Shown here: positions 1-10,087 of the stretch, in pieces
Layout: every line of letters starts with the position of its first letter
How positions within the stretch are numbered: position 1 is the first letter of the stretch
Assembly: GCF_000224145.3 (NCBI RefSeq)
Contig: NC_020175.2
Coordinates: 1,833,231-1,897,230 of the forward strand
Reading direction: 5' to 3'
DNA from: Ciona intestinalis
Taxonomy: Eukaryota > Chordata > Ascidiacea > Phlebobranchia > Cionidae
Length of the DNA stretch: 64,000 bases
Program-made: the position numbers and the translations under genes
The notes under the pieces: model-generated
Seen by the model: only the letters and a program-made list of their open reading frames with translations
Database searches by the model: none
Told to the model about the DNA's origin: nothing

Positions 1-3000
1 ACATCCCTTTTTCGTGAAATTACATTATACATTTGAGGACGAAAAGAGATTATGTATCCTTTTTCACAAAACAAATTTATATTTAATGTAGAACCAACAG
101 TGTATTTTAATTAAGATTTATCTAAATTAGTTTTATGTTCCAAAGATTAGGGGTAAGCTAGGACACTTAAGCGCATATTGCCCAATATTTAAAAAATCAA
201 AACGTAAAACGGTTTTAGGTGGTTCAATGAATACCTTTATTAAAAGAACTGAAAAAGTATATTAAACACACATTATTTAGTTTTATTTAGGGGTAAGATG
301 GGAGAAGTATTGAAAGATTTTATAATTGGTATTCTGCAACTTGTAGTAACCAACCTAAATTTAACCGGCTGTGCTAGCTTTTTTACCAAATAAAATTAAT
401 TTAAACATGTTTAAATCTGTTTTAATGGGACCCCCACCTGTGTTCTCATGTATACATGTCTCAGTTTTCTGACAAAACTAAAACTAATTTTATCGGAAAA
501 AATCACTGTGAACGAAATATTTCAGCAAACATTTTTATTAAACTATATATGATGCTCGATTGATGATTCAAACTCACGAACTAAATTTCGCAGTTTTGAC
601 CTAATTCAGCAAGCATTCAAAATTACGAACTTGTCACCCATTAGAATATCAACTCTTTTTATTTAACATCGATTTTTAATGGTTAAAACAGCAATAATCG
701 GCTTTGGCGATCTTCACTACTCTTAAATAAGTCTGTTTCGGCGGTTTATCAACAAAAAACATTTTGGGCGGTTTATCACCAAATGGGGGCCAGTAAAAAT
801 AAATAGATTTTTAATCATTTTTACATTTTACTCTACCCACCTATTATGGTTTGATTTTAGCCAACAGCATCAGGTATATATATGGAACACGGATATTAAA
901 TATGCGAAAATAACTTATTGTTTTTTTTATGTTATAAAAAATGTTGTTTTTTTATATAATGTTTGAGACCTTATTCAGGGTTCACTCCAATTCTGAGAAA
1001 AGTTTGTACGTACATCATTTTTATAGAACGTTTCGATCCCTCTAATTTAAAGCTGCAAAACATCTTTTATCCTTAACGACTAACAAAACAGATTTTGTGC
1101 TAAGTTATGCTAAAAATGGTGAATTGCTATCTTACATAGAAGCAAATACTTACCTACCTCTTGAGTGTGCGAAGTTCTATTCTGCTGAAATAGTGTTGGC
1201 CTTGGAATACCTTTATGGTATGCACATTATTCACAGGTAAGTGCTGGTTTCTAAACTGTGTTTGATATAAATATAATGTGTTTGATGTAAAACCACAAAT
1301 GTTGTGTGTACAAACTATGCTTTTTAACTTCAAGATAATATTATGTTCATTCTATTGTTTAGGGATCTAAAACCAGAAAACATTTTACTAACTGACGACA
1401 TGCATATTCAAATTACTGATTTTGGGACAGCGAAGTTACCACCTGAAAACAGAACAAATTCAGGTATAATTTTTGACGAATATTAATAACAAGTCGGTCA
1501 ACACGTTAAGTTAAGCTTTAGAATTTTAGATGTTTAATTATGAACCTAAATTATATTTCAGTATGTTTTTTTAGCAACGAGTTTTTGTTTAAATTTTAAA
1601 ATCTGTATTTGTGTTATTGCGATATTACACTATTGTAAGTGGTTTGTAAATCAAATTAGGCATGTTGTTATAGAACGGACAACTTCTTTCGTGGGAACTG
1701 CCGAGTACGTACCACCAGAATTATTGACTACTAAGCGTTCTTGTGCCAGGTAATCAGTCTTGTGTGAAACAGGTTATACTCATACAAACGTAATAATAAA
1801 TTCATGTCGACACCCGATAACGCACAATGTCGTTTTTACTTGGTTTTATATGGTACGGTGGGGGAAGATGGGCCACTGTTTCATTCTATTTTCCAATCCA
1901 ATTTGATAGTAAACAAAAAAACATTCAAAGTATTATAAAACCACATTCTCATCACTCCGACAAACCGTTGGTAATTGTTTAAAACACAATCAGGATATTT
2001 GAATATTATGTACTAAGGGTATATATCCCATCTTACCCCACAGTACTATATGTGGTGAAATAGCAATAATTTTATTTTTTTATTGGTTTTTATTTTGCCA
2101 GTTCGGACCTATGGGCTTTGGGTTGTATTGTGTACCAGATGTTAACCGGGAAAACCCCTTTCCATGATGACAGCGAATACTTCGTGTTCCAAAAAATCGT
2201 GAGTCGCGATTTTAAATGCCCACCTGCAATGAATGAAGACGCGCAGGACTTAATTGGCAAACTGCTGGTAAGCTAAAATGTTACAGTATCATAGCGACTT
2301 CCGACAATATAAAGTAGTCGCATCTAAATGTGTAAGTATCGGACCAAATATTACATACAATAATTGCTGTAGGTGGTGGATCCAGATGACAGGCTGGGAT
2401 CCGCACGACAAGGTGGGTTCGATCGACTGAAGGCTCACCCATTTTTCCGAGGCATCAACTGGCAGAATTTGCACAAAGAGACTCCACCTATGATGCACAG
2501 ACCAAGCTCTGTGTTGGGGAAAGATCGGCTTGGAAGTGAGGTGGGTTCTTATTTTTAGTGATTTGATGCGCCGCAATATAGCAAGAGGCTTGTAGAACAC
2601 AATTGTTTATATTCTTATATTAAAAAAGACTTTCAAGACTGCAGAGGATAGATTGTCTCCTTCGAAGGGTGGTACCATGCGAAGAGTAAGCCAGGGTATG
2701 GACAAACAACTGAGGTAAATACTAAACCAAAATGTAATGTAGTATTACACGATGCAACAACTATGTATACGCGTTAACCTATGTTGGTTAGATTACAATG
2801 TAGTGATCCAGAGGACAACGAAGGGTACGGGCTTAGTTTAAATTTATCCGAAGAGGAAAAAGAGAGAAGATTGTCGAAACAAGCGGAAACACCATGGTTG
2901 GTAAAATGATAAACACTTTAACGTAAAAATCAAAACACTTTACAGTGGTTAAAGAGATCGCCCCGTAACCCGATGGCTGTTAGGTTCAAAGCACGTTGCT

Positions 3001-4148
3001 CCCATTACGGATACGTGCAGTTTTCAACCCAGCAGTTAATTACTGCTGATGAGGTGTCTATAATCTGCATACCTATGTTTTAAGTCAGGTTACTGGATAA
3101 ACAAGCGATCTCATTAAATTAAAATAGTGTGAAGGGTAGAACATGTATTTTAACAATGGCTTGAACGTAACACCAACCTAAGCACAATCAATGTTTCACC
3201 AGGAATAAATTTGCTAATGGGCGCTTGATTTTAAAAATCGGGGAACTAGAGAAGAAGAGAGGTCTCTCGCTTAAATATCGACACTTTATTCTGTTAGAAG
3301 GTCCACGTATTATATACATTGATTCGTCAACCATGGAGATCAAAGGAGAAATACCCTGGTTAGTTTTTATTACATTATATAACACGATTCATTTAACTCA
3401 TTAATTTAAATGGTTTGTGACTGAATGCATTGTAGGACTATCCTAGTCTGGTTGCGCTGTAATTTATAAAATTGGGTACTAAGTTTAAATCCGGATAATT
3501 TTGTTTTTTTTGTGTGTTTTTGGTTTGGTCAATCAGAAACTGAAGTTCCGATTTAATATCATAAAGTTCCGATTTAACAAATTTCAGGTCAAAGGAGTTG
3601 ATGACAGAGGTCAAAACGTTCAAAGTGTTCCTTGTTCACGTGGTGAGGATTTTTACAAGTTATATATATAACTTAACTAATTATGAAGAATGCGCATTGT
3701 CCATTTAATTACTTCAAGCCTAAGCTTATTCAACTTTGTTAAGGACTATAGTTGTGTCTTTTGTAAGCCCGCCATTAAGAGGCTGAACTCGTCTGCTATC
3801 TTTGTTAGCGTATGTATCCTTGGGCAAGACCATTTAAACGGTCTTTTCAACCCATTGGTCCATAATTGGTTGTCCAAGTTTTAAATTATTAGTTGTGGAT
3901 TAAAAAATAAACATAACACCCGTGTTATAACGATTGTTGTTGCCCCGCCACGCGAAGATAAATAGGTCCTCATTCATACACGTAACAATCAATTATTCTC
4001 ATGGATGTATGTATTTTTACTGAAAACTCTGCTTTGAATTTAGCCAGGAAGAACATACCACCTAATCGATAGAAAAGGAAACGCAATAAAGTGGTGTCGG
4101 AAAATTGAAGAAGTCAAACAATTCTATATTGAACAAAACAGATTATGA
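1..4148 (+). CDS. PDPK1: 3-phosphoinositide-dependent protein kinase 1, 5' end outside window
   Basis: Master AGC kinase that phosphorylates the activation loop of AKT, S6K, SGK and PKC, recruited to PIP3 membranes by its PH domain. Exons read: <1-53, 1092-1236, 1363-1463, 1674-1749, 2102-2267, 2373-2540, 2647-2714, 2792-2896, 3203-3358, 3588-3642, 4044-4148. All are joined by GT-AG and give 398 in-frame residues ending in TGA. Seen: [22 protein letters not shown], catalytic loop HRDLKPEN, DFGTAK, activation segment [16 protein letters not shown] keeping the autophosphorylated Ser, then HPFF...NW closing the kinase domain. After a short linker comes a PH domain (from [14 protein letters not shown] to [12 protein letters not shown]). 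The donor after exon 2792-2896 is a weak GTTGGT, chosen because only it keeps frame (PW|NKF). The N-lobe and start codon lie upstream of the window. The family assignment is firm because order and spacing match PDK1 throughout. The intron at 1750-2101 carries a MITE-like element. Confidence 0.95.
140..330. repeat. dispersed element, family B copy
   Basis: Intronic stretch beginning with a GGGGTAAGCTAGGACACTTAA-like motif, followed by a run resembling a second copy at 61291-61445 (shared TTAAGC-CGTATTGCC and a TATTTcAAAAAATCAAAA block). No coding potential. The rest of the first PDPK1 intron (331-1091) shows nothing recognisable. Confidence 0.5.
1853..2050 (+). mobile_element. MITE-like element, G-rich terminal inverted repeats (family A)
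   Basis: About 200 bp. The left end reads GGTGGGGGAAGATGGG and the right end is its rough inverse (CCCATCTTACCCCA). The interior holds AACCGTTGGTAATTGTTTAAAAC and ATCAGGATATT blocks found in all other family copies. It lies within a PDPK1 intron. No ORF, so non-autonomous. Confidence 0.75.
3800..3995 (+). repeat. tRNA-derived SINE-like repeat copy
   Basis: Shares with copies at 8560, 42165, 46535 and 50055 the blocks CCTTGGGCAAGAC, CCATTGGTCCATAATTGGTTG, ACACCCGTGTTATAACGA and CACGCGAAGATAAATA. It sits in the last PDPK1 intron and ends 48 bp before the acceptor of the final exon. Confidence 0.7.
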
Positions 4149-5673
4149 TAATAGATATTGTTTTACTCCTGGTGTATAATTTGTAGCAAAAACTGCTGCA
4201 AATGACATTTATTTACCTACACTGTATATAGACTCTATGTAAATAAGTATTTTTTGTTGACTTGAAAAGTATATAACATATCACTGGTCATATTTTTAGA
4301 TTGTACAAACGGTGTAACGTTTTATTAAATTTGTTACTTAAATTCGTGCGCGATTTATTCGTAAAGGGCGAAACAATGATTTTCTCATTTACCGAAGTTT
4401 GAAACATAATGTATGGACCGCGCAGCTGCAAAAAAAGGGAACCCAGGCGAGAACCCTTTTTAAATAGAATCCAGCTTTTCTTGTTGCATTGATAACTATT
4501 TCGATCGAAGGAATAAAGATTGGGGATTCGGTATAGCTGCATAAAACTTCTATCGTGCGCTTCTTTTAAAAATAAGATTTTAGAACTCCTATATAGTTTA
4601 ACAACCCCTGAAATAATGGTGTGTGGTGATACTACAACAGGCCGCTACAAAGTAAAGGTATAACATATATATCGAACATCAAGCCCACATGATTTATTAC
4701 AGCTCAGCCATATATGCATATATATATGGACCAATAGTGAAAGTATATCTGGGTCAGAATTGAACATGCAACATCTGTACAGATGCTGTTATCACGCGGC
4801 GCGGTTTAGTCAAGACCGTCGCCTGAACAATGCGTGCATTTATTTTATAATGTAGGTCACTCTTAAATAACATAGTTTAACCATATTATCCTAAAGTGTC
4901 ACTTAAGTATACTACAATTTAACTTACGAATGTTGTATTCAGCGCACCGGTATTAATTGTTATTAATGAGTAGACCCAACACTCATTACACGTCTCCTTC
5001 TTCGTTTACATTTGTCAATGTGGTGTATCTTAACTTGAAATAGTTTTTTCAAAAATTAGTTTTTTTTATATATATAGTAGGACGGGGGAAGATGGGGCAC
5101 TTTTAGCAGGTAACATCCAAATAATCGGATGGTATTTTAAACAACAAACAACGGTCAATGAGAGTCGTGATGATACAGTTTTATAACTCTTTCAGGCTCT
5201 TTGTATGTTCTTTGTTTGCTACTAAATTAGACGATAAAATAGAATAAAAAGGAGTCCCATCTTTCCCCACCTTACTACATATCAGGTTTACATTTTAATT
5301 TACGTAAAGTGAACCGTTTACTTTAACCTGATGTGTTCGTATGTTGTGTGGTTATTTCACACTGCTGTTTGCATTAGCTCGGTGCTTCCCACTAGCGACA
5401 TTCGGCCAATTAATGCAACTCGTTTGTGGTAACCACGGCGTTGAAGAAATGCTCGAAAGCGTCTAATACGTCAACGATAGGAACAGTTGTGTAGGTTATT
5501 CTAAAATCTAAACAAAACTCCAATAGGTGAAAAAAATGATAAATTTGTTCAAATATAATAAAATTATGCTGACATTCCATAAGGCATTTAAAGACATGCA
5601 GGAAAAATGATAAACGGCAATATTATATTTTATAAAATTGAAGCAATTTCAACAACATAATTTCATTTAAGTA
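4149..5673. other. intergenic, PDPK1 to finger gene
   Basis: Between two convergent 3' ends. It holds PDPK1 3' UTR and one family A element (5075-5281). No ORF with coding character and no clear AATAAA close to the PDPK1 stop. Confidence 0.6.
5075..5281 (-). mobile_element. MITE-like element, family A
   Basis: Ends are GTAGGACGGGGGAAGATGGG on the left and CCCATCTTTCCCCACCTTAC on the right, forming imperfect terminal inverted repeats. The conserved interior runs in the reverse direction relative to the copy at 1853. A short AT run flanks it on both sides. Confidence 0.8.
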
Positions 5674-6954
5674 TTAAAATGAACCTGGGCGAGATTTGCG
5701 AGCAGTTGCGCGTTTGTAGGGGTTGCTATAATGAGGGTAGCATGATCGGAAAGAACTGGAAGAAAACTTTTGTGTTTTATGAAATTTAGATTGTTTTAAA
5801 GTTTCATCTATAACTTGTTTATTTTTTTCTTTTTCGTTATCTTCTTCTTTCTGATGATTATTTTGTTTAGTTTTATAACTGTTTAAAACAGACTTTCTTC
5901 CGGACAGTTTTTTAGTGTTGGGAAGAGACATCTGGGCAAACTTAAGAACAGGCCACGGTCTGTCGGGATTGTGACGTTTCTTATGAAACTCAATTTGAAG
6001 CTCAGTCATTCCATTGAACAGCATTCCACAGTGTGCACAAGTATTCACAATTGGTTCCTCTAAAAAAAATAAAACAATAATTTGAGTAAAATAAAAAAAT
6101 GCAAAATAATAAGTATAGCTTTACTGTGTGAAAAAAAAACACATTTTACTTCATGGGTCCCAATACATTATTTATGCTGGTTACCCTTGAAACCTCAAGT
6201 TGTATGAATAACTTGTTTTATTAAGCTTATATTTATTTTGAAACACAATTGAGTAGTATGTTTTAAACTAATACAATAGCTATACTTTGAGTTTCATTTA
6301 CTTATTTTAGATTAGAATTATTTTATGCCAGTAAACTAGAACCACCATCATAACATTGTATGAAAAAAAATTGTTATCGAATTAAATGTATAGATTGCTG
6401 AATAATGATAATTAACATAAAGCCATAATTACCTATTGCATGAGGTTTTACCGAGTCAACATCACATAAGTTGACCATGCAATCTAGCAATTCATTTGAA
6501 ACAACTGGTGAAAACTTTGTCTCGGAAGATTTCTTTTCCATTGAAAGCCTCTCTTGTTTTTCCATCATCTTCCTGTACATTGTATGCAGCGTTATACACC
6601 TTTTTCTTTCTGTAGTTTCCACATAGTCATAAAAGCTCCACAGGAGATCATTTTTATAGTGAAAATACATACGACCACGTTTAGATTTTTTAACTGAGGG
6701 AATATCCACCAAATAGTCTGTGTCATATCTGTTTGGGAGTTTTGAGTCACGTTTAAGTCTTGAAGAGGTTCTTCCAGGCAAAGTATCTGCCTTGGTTATA
6801 CGTAATTCTGAAGATGCTTCATTTTGTTTAGGTGGAAAATCAGTGCTGGAATTCGTATGTTCCCTTAAATTATCCTTCTGTAAATGAGGAATGTTTTCTA
6901 AGTTTGAGTTACTGTAAGTTGATGGTTCCGAACAAATTAATCCAACAGTTTCTA
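5674..6954 (-). CDS. unrecognised gene with C-terminal C2H2-like zinc finger, 5' end lost in gap
   Basis: I do not recognise this family. Two exons can be joined: ~6954-6433 (open from the edge of the N gap) and 6059-5674, ending in TAA. The donor GTAATT and acceptor TTTAG give the phase-consistent junction HAIG/E|EPIVNTC. The visible part is about 300 residues. It has a Ser/Asn-rich N-terminal part, a basic stretch (RTSSRLKRDSKLPNRYDTDY), then a region rich in aromatic and charged residues (YFHYKNDLLWSFYDYVE) and a Lys/Glu-rich helix. Last comes C-x2-C-x14-H-x3-H (CAHCGMLF...FHKKRH), followed by a Lys/Asn-rich tail ending KSRPGSF. The finger spacing is 2 residues longer than a classical C2H2. 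A nuclear, nucleic-acid-binding role is possible inference only. It could also be a domesticated transposon protein. Confidence 0.6.
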
Positions 6955-6956
6955 NG

Positions 6957-7067
6957 NNNNNNNNNNNNNNNNNNNNNNNNNNNNNNNNNNNNNNNNNNNN
7001 NNNNNNNNNNNNNNNNNNNNNNNNNNNNNNNNNNNNNNNNNNNNNNNNNNNNNNNNNNNNNNNNNNN
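6957..7067. other. assembly gap
   Basis: Run of N (a single N also at 6955). It removes the upstream part of the finger gene and may hide other exons. Confidence 1.
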
Positions 7068-7805
7068 TTTGATCGTGCCCTACAACGGCGATTACGCCAT
7101 CAATCTTGATTGTTAATACCGCAGGCTAACTAGTTTTGCAACATTATATTAGTGTAATACACAACTTAAATGTTTTCCTCAGCCAAGCAGCGTGTTTATT
7201 ACGAAAAAGCAGGCATTCACACGTGGATTCATTGCATCATAATAGCGATTGTTTGACCTGGCAATTGATTACGACATAATAGCAATTCACACGTTAATAA
7301 CTGCGTCATAATTGCAATTCACACGTTGATTATTTAGACGGCAGGTGTTTTAAAACAGGTTTGAATATGAATAAGAAAGCATTACTTTAACGTTAAGAAC
7401 GTTTGCCCATGTATTGCAAGCATAGTCCATACGTACGTCGTAAAGTTGCCTTTAAATTCGCGAAAGAAAAGTAATAAACAAGACGCATTTATTAGGATTA
7501 CACTTGTATCGGTTAACCGGTTAAAACTGAACAGTTAACGGTTAAACAAAAATAGGGAAAATCCACAGCCCTAGGTGATATCATTAAATTTCGAATAATG
7601 TCACTAAAAAAACTTTTGCTTGACAAAGTACGCATGAAGAATCTATTGCAAATTGGATTTCTGGTTAGTTTTTACATTTGAGCATCCTTATGTATACATA
7701 AACTTCGATATTTTTGTTGGTGTGCCGCTTTTAGCTAATGAATTCGCTTGTCTTGAACCATTTTTTCTAATCCACCTGGCATAAGAGCTCATTATTTATA
7801 CATAC
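7068..7805. other. no gene seen; degenerate ~50 bp repeats
   Basis: Between 7198 and 7350 the phrase CATTCACACGT(T/G)GATT recurs three times with intervening TGC(A/G)TCATAAT and TAGC(G/A)AT units, a decayed tandem array. No SCAP exon 3 could be found on the minus strand here. Confidence 0.5.
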
Positions 7806-8306
7806 CCAATCAGGAACTTCCAACAAAACACCATCGTTGAGAAACTTTCCACCACAATCTTTGCTCTCGCACTCCCGTAAATCTTCAGTTAGTGTTTCAA
7901 ACTTAGTAGGTTCACTTCCAGGTAGTGGCAAATTTAACAAAGGATAACTACGCAAAGAAAAATAAACATTTACTTTCTACTCTTAAGTACAATAAAAAAT
8001 ACGTTGGCCATGAAATTTACACAAAATGGCATGGCATTTTCCGATCAATAAATGGCCAGAAAAAAATAGTAACAAAGTAAACAAAAAACGAATAAGCAAT
8101 AAATACTTTAGTTGATATGGTTAGCAACTTAGTATAAAGTAGCCGCTCTATTCTTCATTAACGCACATAAGTAAAACAACAAGCTAGACCTACCAACACA
8201 AAAGAACCATTATGGCAGAGAATAAAATCATGAACACAGGATGTCTGGATGCAAAGAGGCCATAAGCATAGAAAGTTCGCTCGATATTTTCTTGCTGATT
8301 TTTCAT
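7806..8306 (-). CDS. SCAP: SREBP cleavage-activating protein, first two coding exons only
   Basis: SCAP escorts SREBP from ER to Golgi when sterol is low. Exon 1 is 8306-8194, starting with ATG and reading MKNQQENIERTFYAYGLF followed by a hydrophobic segment (PVFMILFSAIMVLLC) that is the first transmembrane helix. Exon 2 is 7947-7806. The junction gives LCC|YPLLNLPLPG, the conserved start of the SCAP luminal loop, then EPTKFET and PDW, matching the family's 'EW/DW-YVGAP' position. Phases agree (2 then 0), with donors GTAGGT and GTATGT. About 84 residues are visible out of a protein of roughly 1,200. Nothing matching the next expected block, the sterol-sensing domain or the WD repeats is seen downstream on this strand, which is instead occupied by the finger gene and PDPK1. 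The continuation is therefore missing, rearranged, or beyond a very long intron. Confidence 0.82.
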
Positions 8307-8424
8307 AGTATGAATTATGTTGTTTTATGAATTATGTGCAGCTACCTAGAGAAACCTATATAAAAGTCAAATGCACCATGTTATAAAATATAGGGCACTA
8401 GTGAAAAATCTTCCGGTACATAGC

Positions 8425-8775
8425 AGAATAGGCTGGTGGAAAGTGTTAGTGGTTGGTGGTTAGGTGTTGATGGTTAGGGGGTATTGGTTATAGGGGTTAG
8501 AGTTCAATGGTTAGCAAGACTCTTTACTAGCACCAAATACAGTGTAGCTCCTACCATGGACGTATGTGTCTTTGGGCAAGTCACTTAACGGCAGTCGGCA
8601 ATTGCAATAACTCAGCCGTCAGTTGGGTTGTCCAACCATACATAAAAACTGACAACAATCACCCACAAAGTTACATTCGTGGTAATCGACCAAAATGTAT
8701 GAAACAAAACACCCGTGTTATAATGACTGTCGTTTTCCGGCCACGCGCGGACAAAGCAAGTTTTATTCAAAATAG
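8425..8775 (+). repeat. composite SINE-like repeat with GGTTAG-rich leader
   Basis: A G-rich leader (8425-8520, repeated GGTTAG/GTTGG words) is followed by the SINE body: CTTTGGGCAAGTCACTTAACGG, TTGGGTTGTCCAACC, ACACCCGTGTTATAA and CCACGCGCGGACAAAG. A similar leader without the body lies at 22430-22600. Confidence 0.6.
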
Positions 8776-8916
8776 TCTGTACTATTAAACCCAATCTATT
8801 TTAGTTGCTTGCTACAATGATTTACCACCAGTGTTAGTTGTATTTACATAAGATTAAGAGTTAAACAGTCACTTTTTGACCCAATTTGCCAACTTTTAGC
8901 AACACATTTTACTCAC

Positions 8917-9090
8917 GCACTTTCTGGCTTCTTCATGATAATATGGGGAAGTCCCTACCTCAGTACAAACCATGTGACTTAAATCATGGAAATCTAAATT
9001 TATATAAGGCCAAATAGCGGTTGATTTCTGCTGAATGAGCACGTAATATAATTGGTAAACCTGAATTAGCTCATTTACTACCACGGTCAA
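8917..9090 (-). CDS. orphan exon-like block, unknown product
   Basis: An open segment of exactly 58 codons bounded by a good acceptor (GATCTCAG) and a good donor (GTGAGT), phase 0 on both sides. The translation is non-repetitive and amphipathic, with the pieces VNELIQVYQLYYVLIQQ, WPYINLDFHDLSHMVCTEVG and HEEARKC. It sits between the SCAP start codon and the RETSAT 3' end. I cannot assign a family and found no partner exon on either side. It could be a real exon of an untraced gene, an upstream SCAP exon, or chance. Confidence 0.3.
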
Positions 9091-9209
9091 CTGAGATCGA
9101 TCAAAAACAAATCCGAAACAACGTAGGAATCAGATTTCTATCGCAATTTGTGACCGTGTAACCATAGGTGGAATGCAAATTTTAAACTTGATTTTTAAAG
9201 CGCACATCA

Positions 9210-9465
9210 TTACTTGTCCATAATAATAAATTCATTTTTTATTTAAAATTATCAAGAATTTTAGTCTGTACCGTCTTGCACTGTTTGTTTTCGAATTGAT
9301 GAAACTGGACCTGGTGTGTCGCTAAATACCTCCTCGTGTGTATTAATATATTTCTTTGAAGTGTTGTCAATTAATGAAGGTATGATAATAGGCATAAATT
9401 TTGAGTTCGGAAATTATTTAGACAATATGTTATTAACTTCCCGTCTTACCCACCCTACTATATGA
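9210..9465 (+). mobile_element. right part of a long family A element
   Basis: Interior words CGCTAAATA(A/C)CTCCTC, TTGTCAATTAATGAAGG and TTGAGTTCGGAAAT, followed by the end CCCGTCTTACCCACCCTACTATAT. The same order occurs in the longer copies at 20393-21160 and 43393-43972. The rest of the RETSAT-SCAP interval is AT-rich without recognisable genes. Confidence 0.6.
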
Positions 9466-10087
9466 TTAATATTACCTAATTACGGCGTGAGCTTTGTTAA
9501 TTAAATACAGCGTAATTAAAGCTCGACTCTTATCAAACGTATAAGCAAAAGTTACGTTTCAACCGTTTTTTTTCAGACGACAAACACAACACTAGTGGTT
9601 TTGTTGGAATCTTTTACCTATCCATAAAAATAATAAATGAAACCAGTGCCAACTAGCAGAATAGTTAGAGGGTTTTTCTTAAATTTCCCATTCTATAATT
9701 TAAATAAATTTTATGTTGTTACAGCATATATTTAGTAAACACAAATGCGCCTATTTTTTTGTTTTAATTAAAACAAAATCATTTATAATAATTTGAAACT
9801 TGTAATTGTATCAGTTATAAGTTAAACACATACACCCTGCAAATTATAACAGTAAAAATAAATTAAAAGAACTGTAAACTAAGATGACCATTCATTATAA
9901 TAAAAATTAAATGTACTAGTTTGCATCTTATAAGTTTGAATAAAAGAAAGACAGATATGGTAATGCATAATCATCAGTAACACGTGCTATAACAAAATTA
10001 AATATATGAAATTAATCTAATCAAAACGCTACAATAAGAAATTACAAAATAAATCACTATGTACACTGGGTTTTAAACAGAATTCCC

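Noticed and set aside
7816..9090. Single gene joining the 8917-9090 block to SCAP
   Set aside because: SCAP exon 1 has its own ATG and natural N-terminus, and the block's sequence matches no part of SCAP; kept as a separate orphan.
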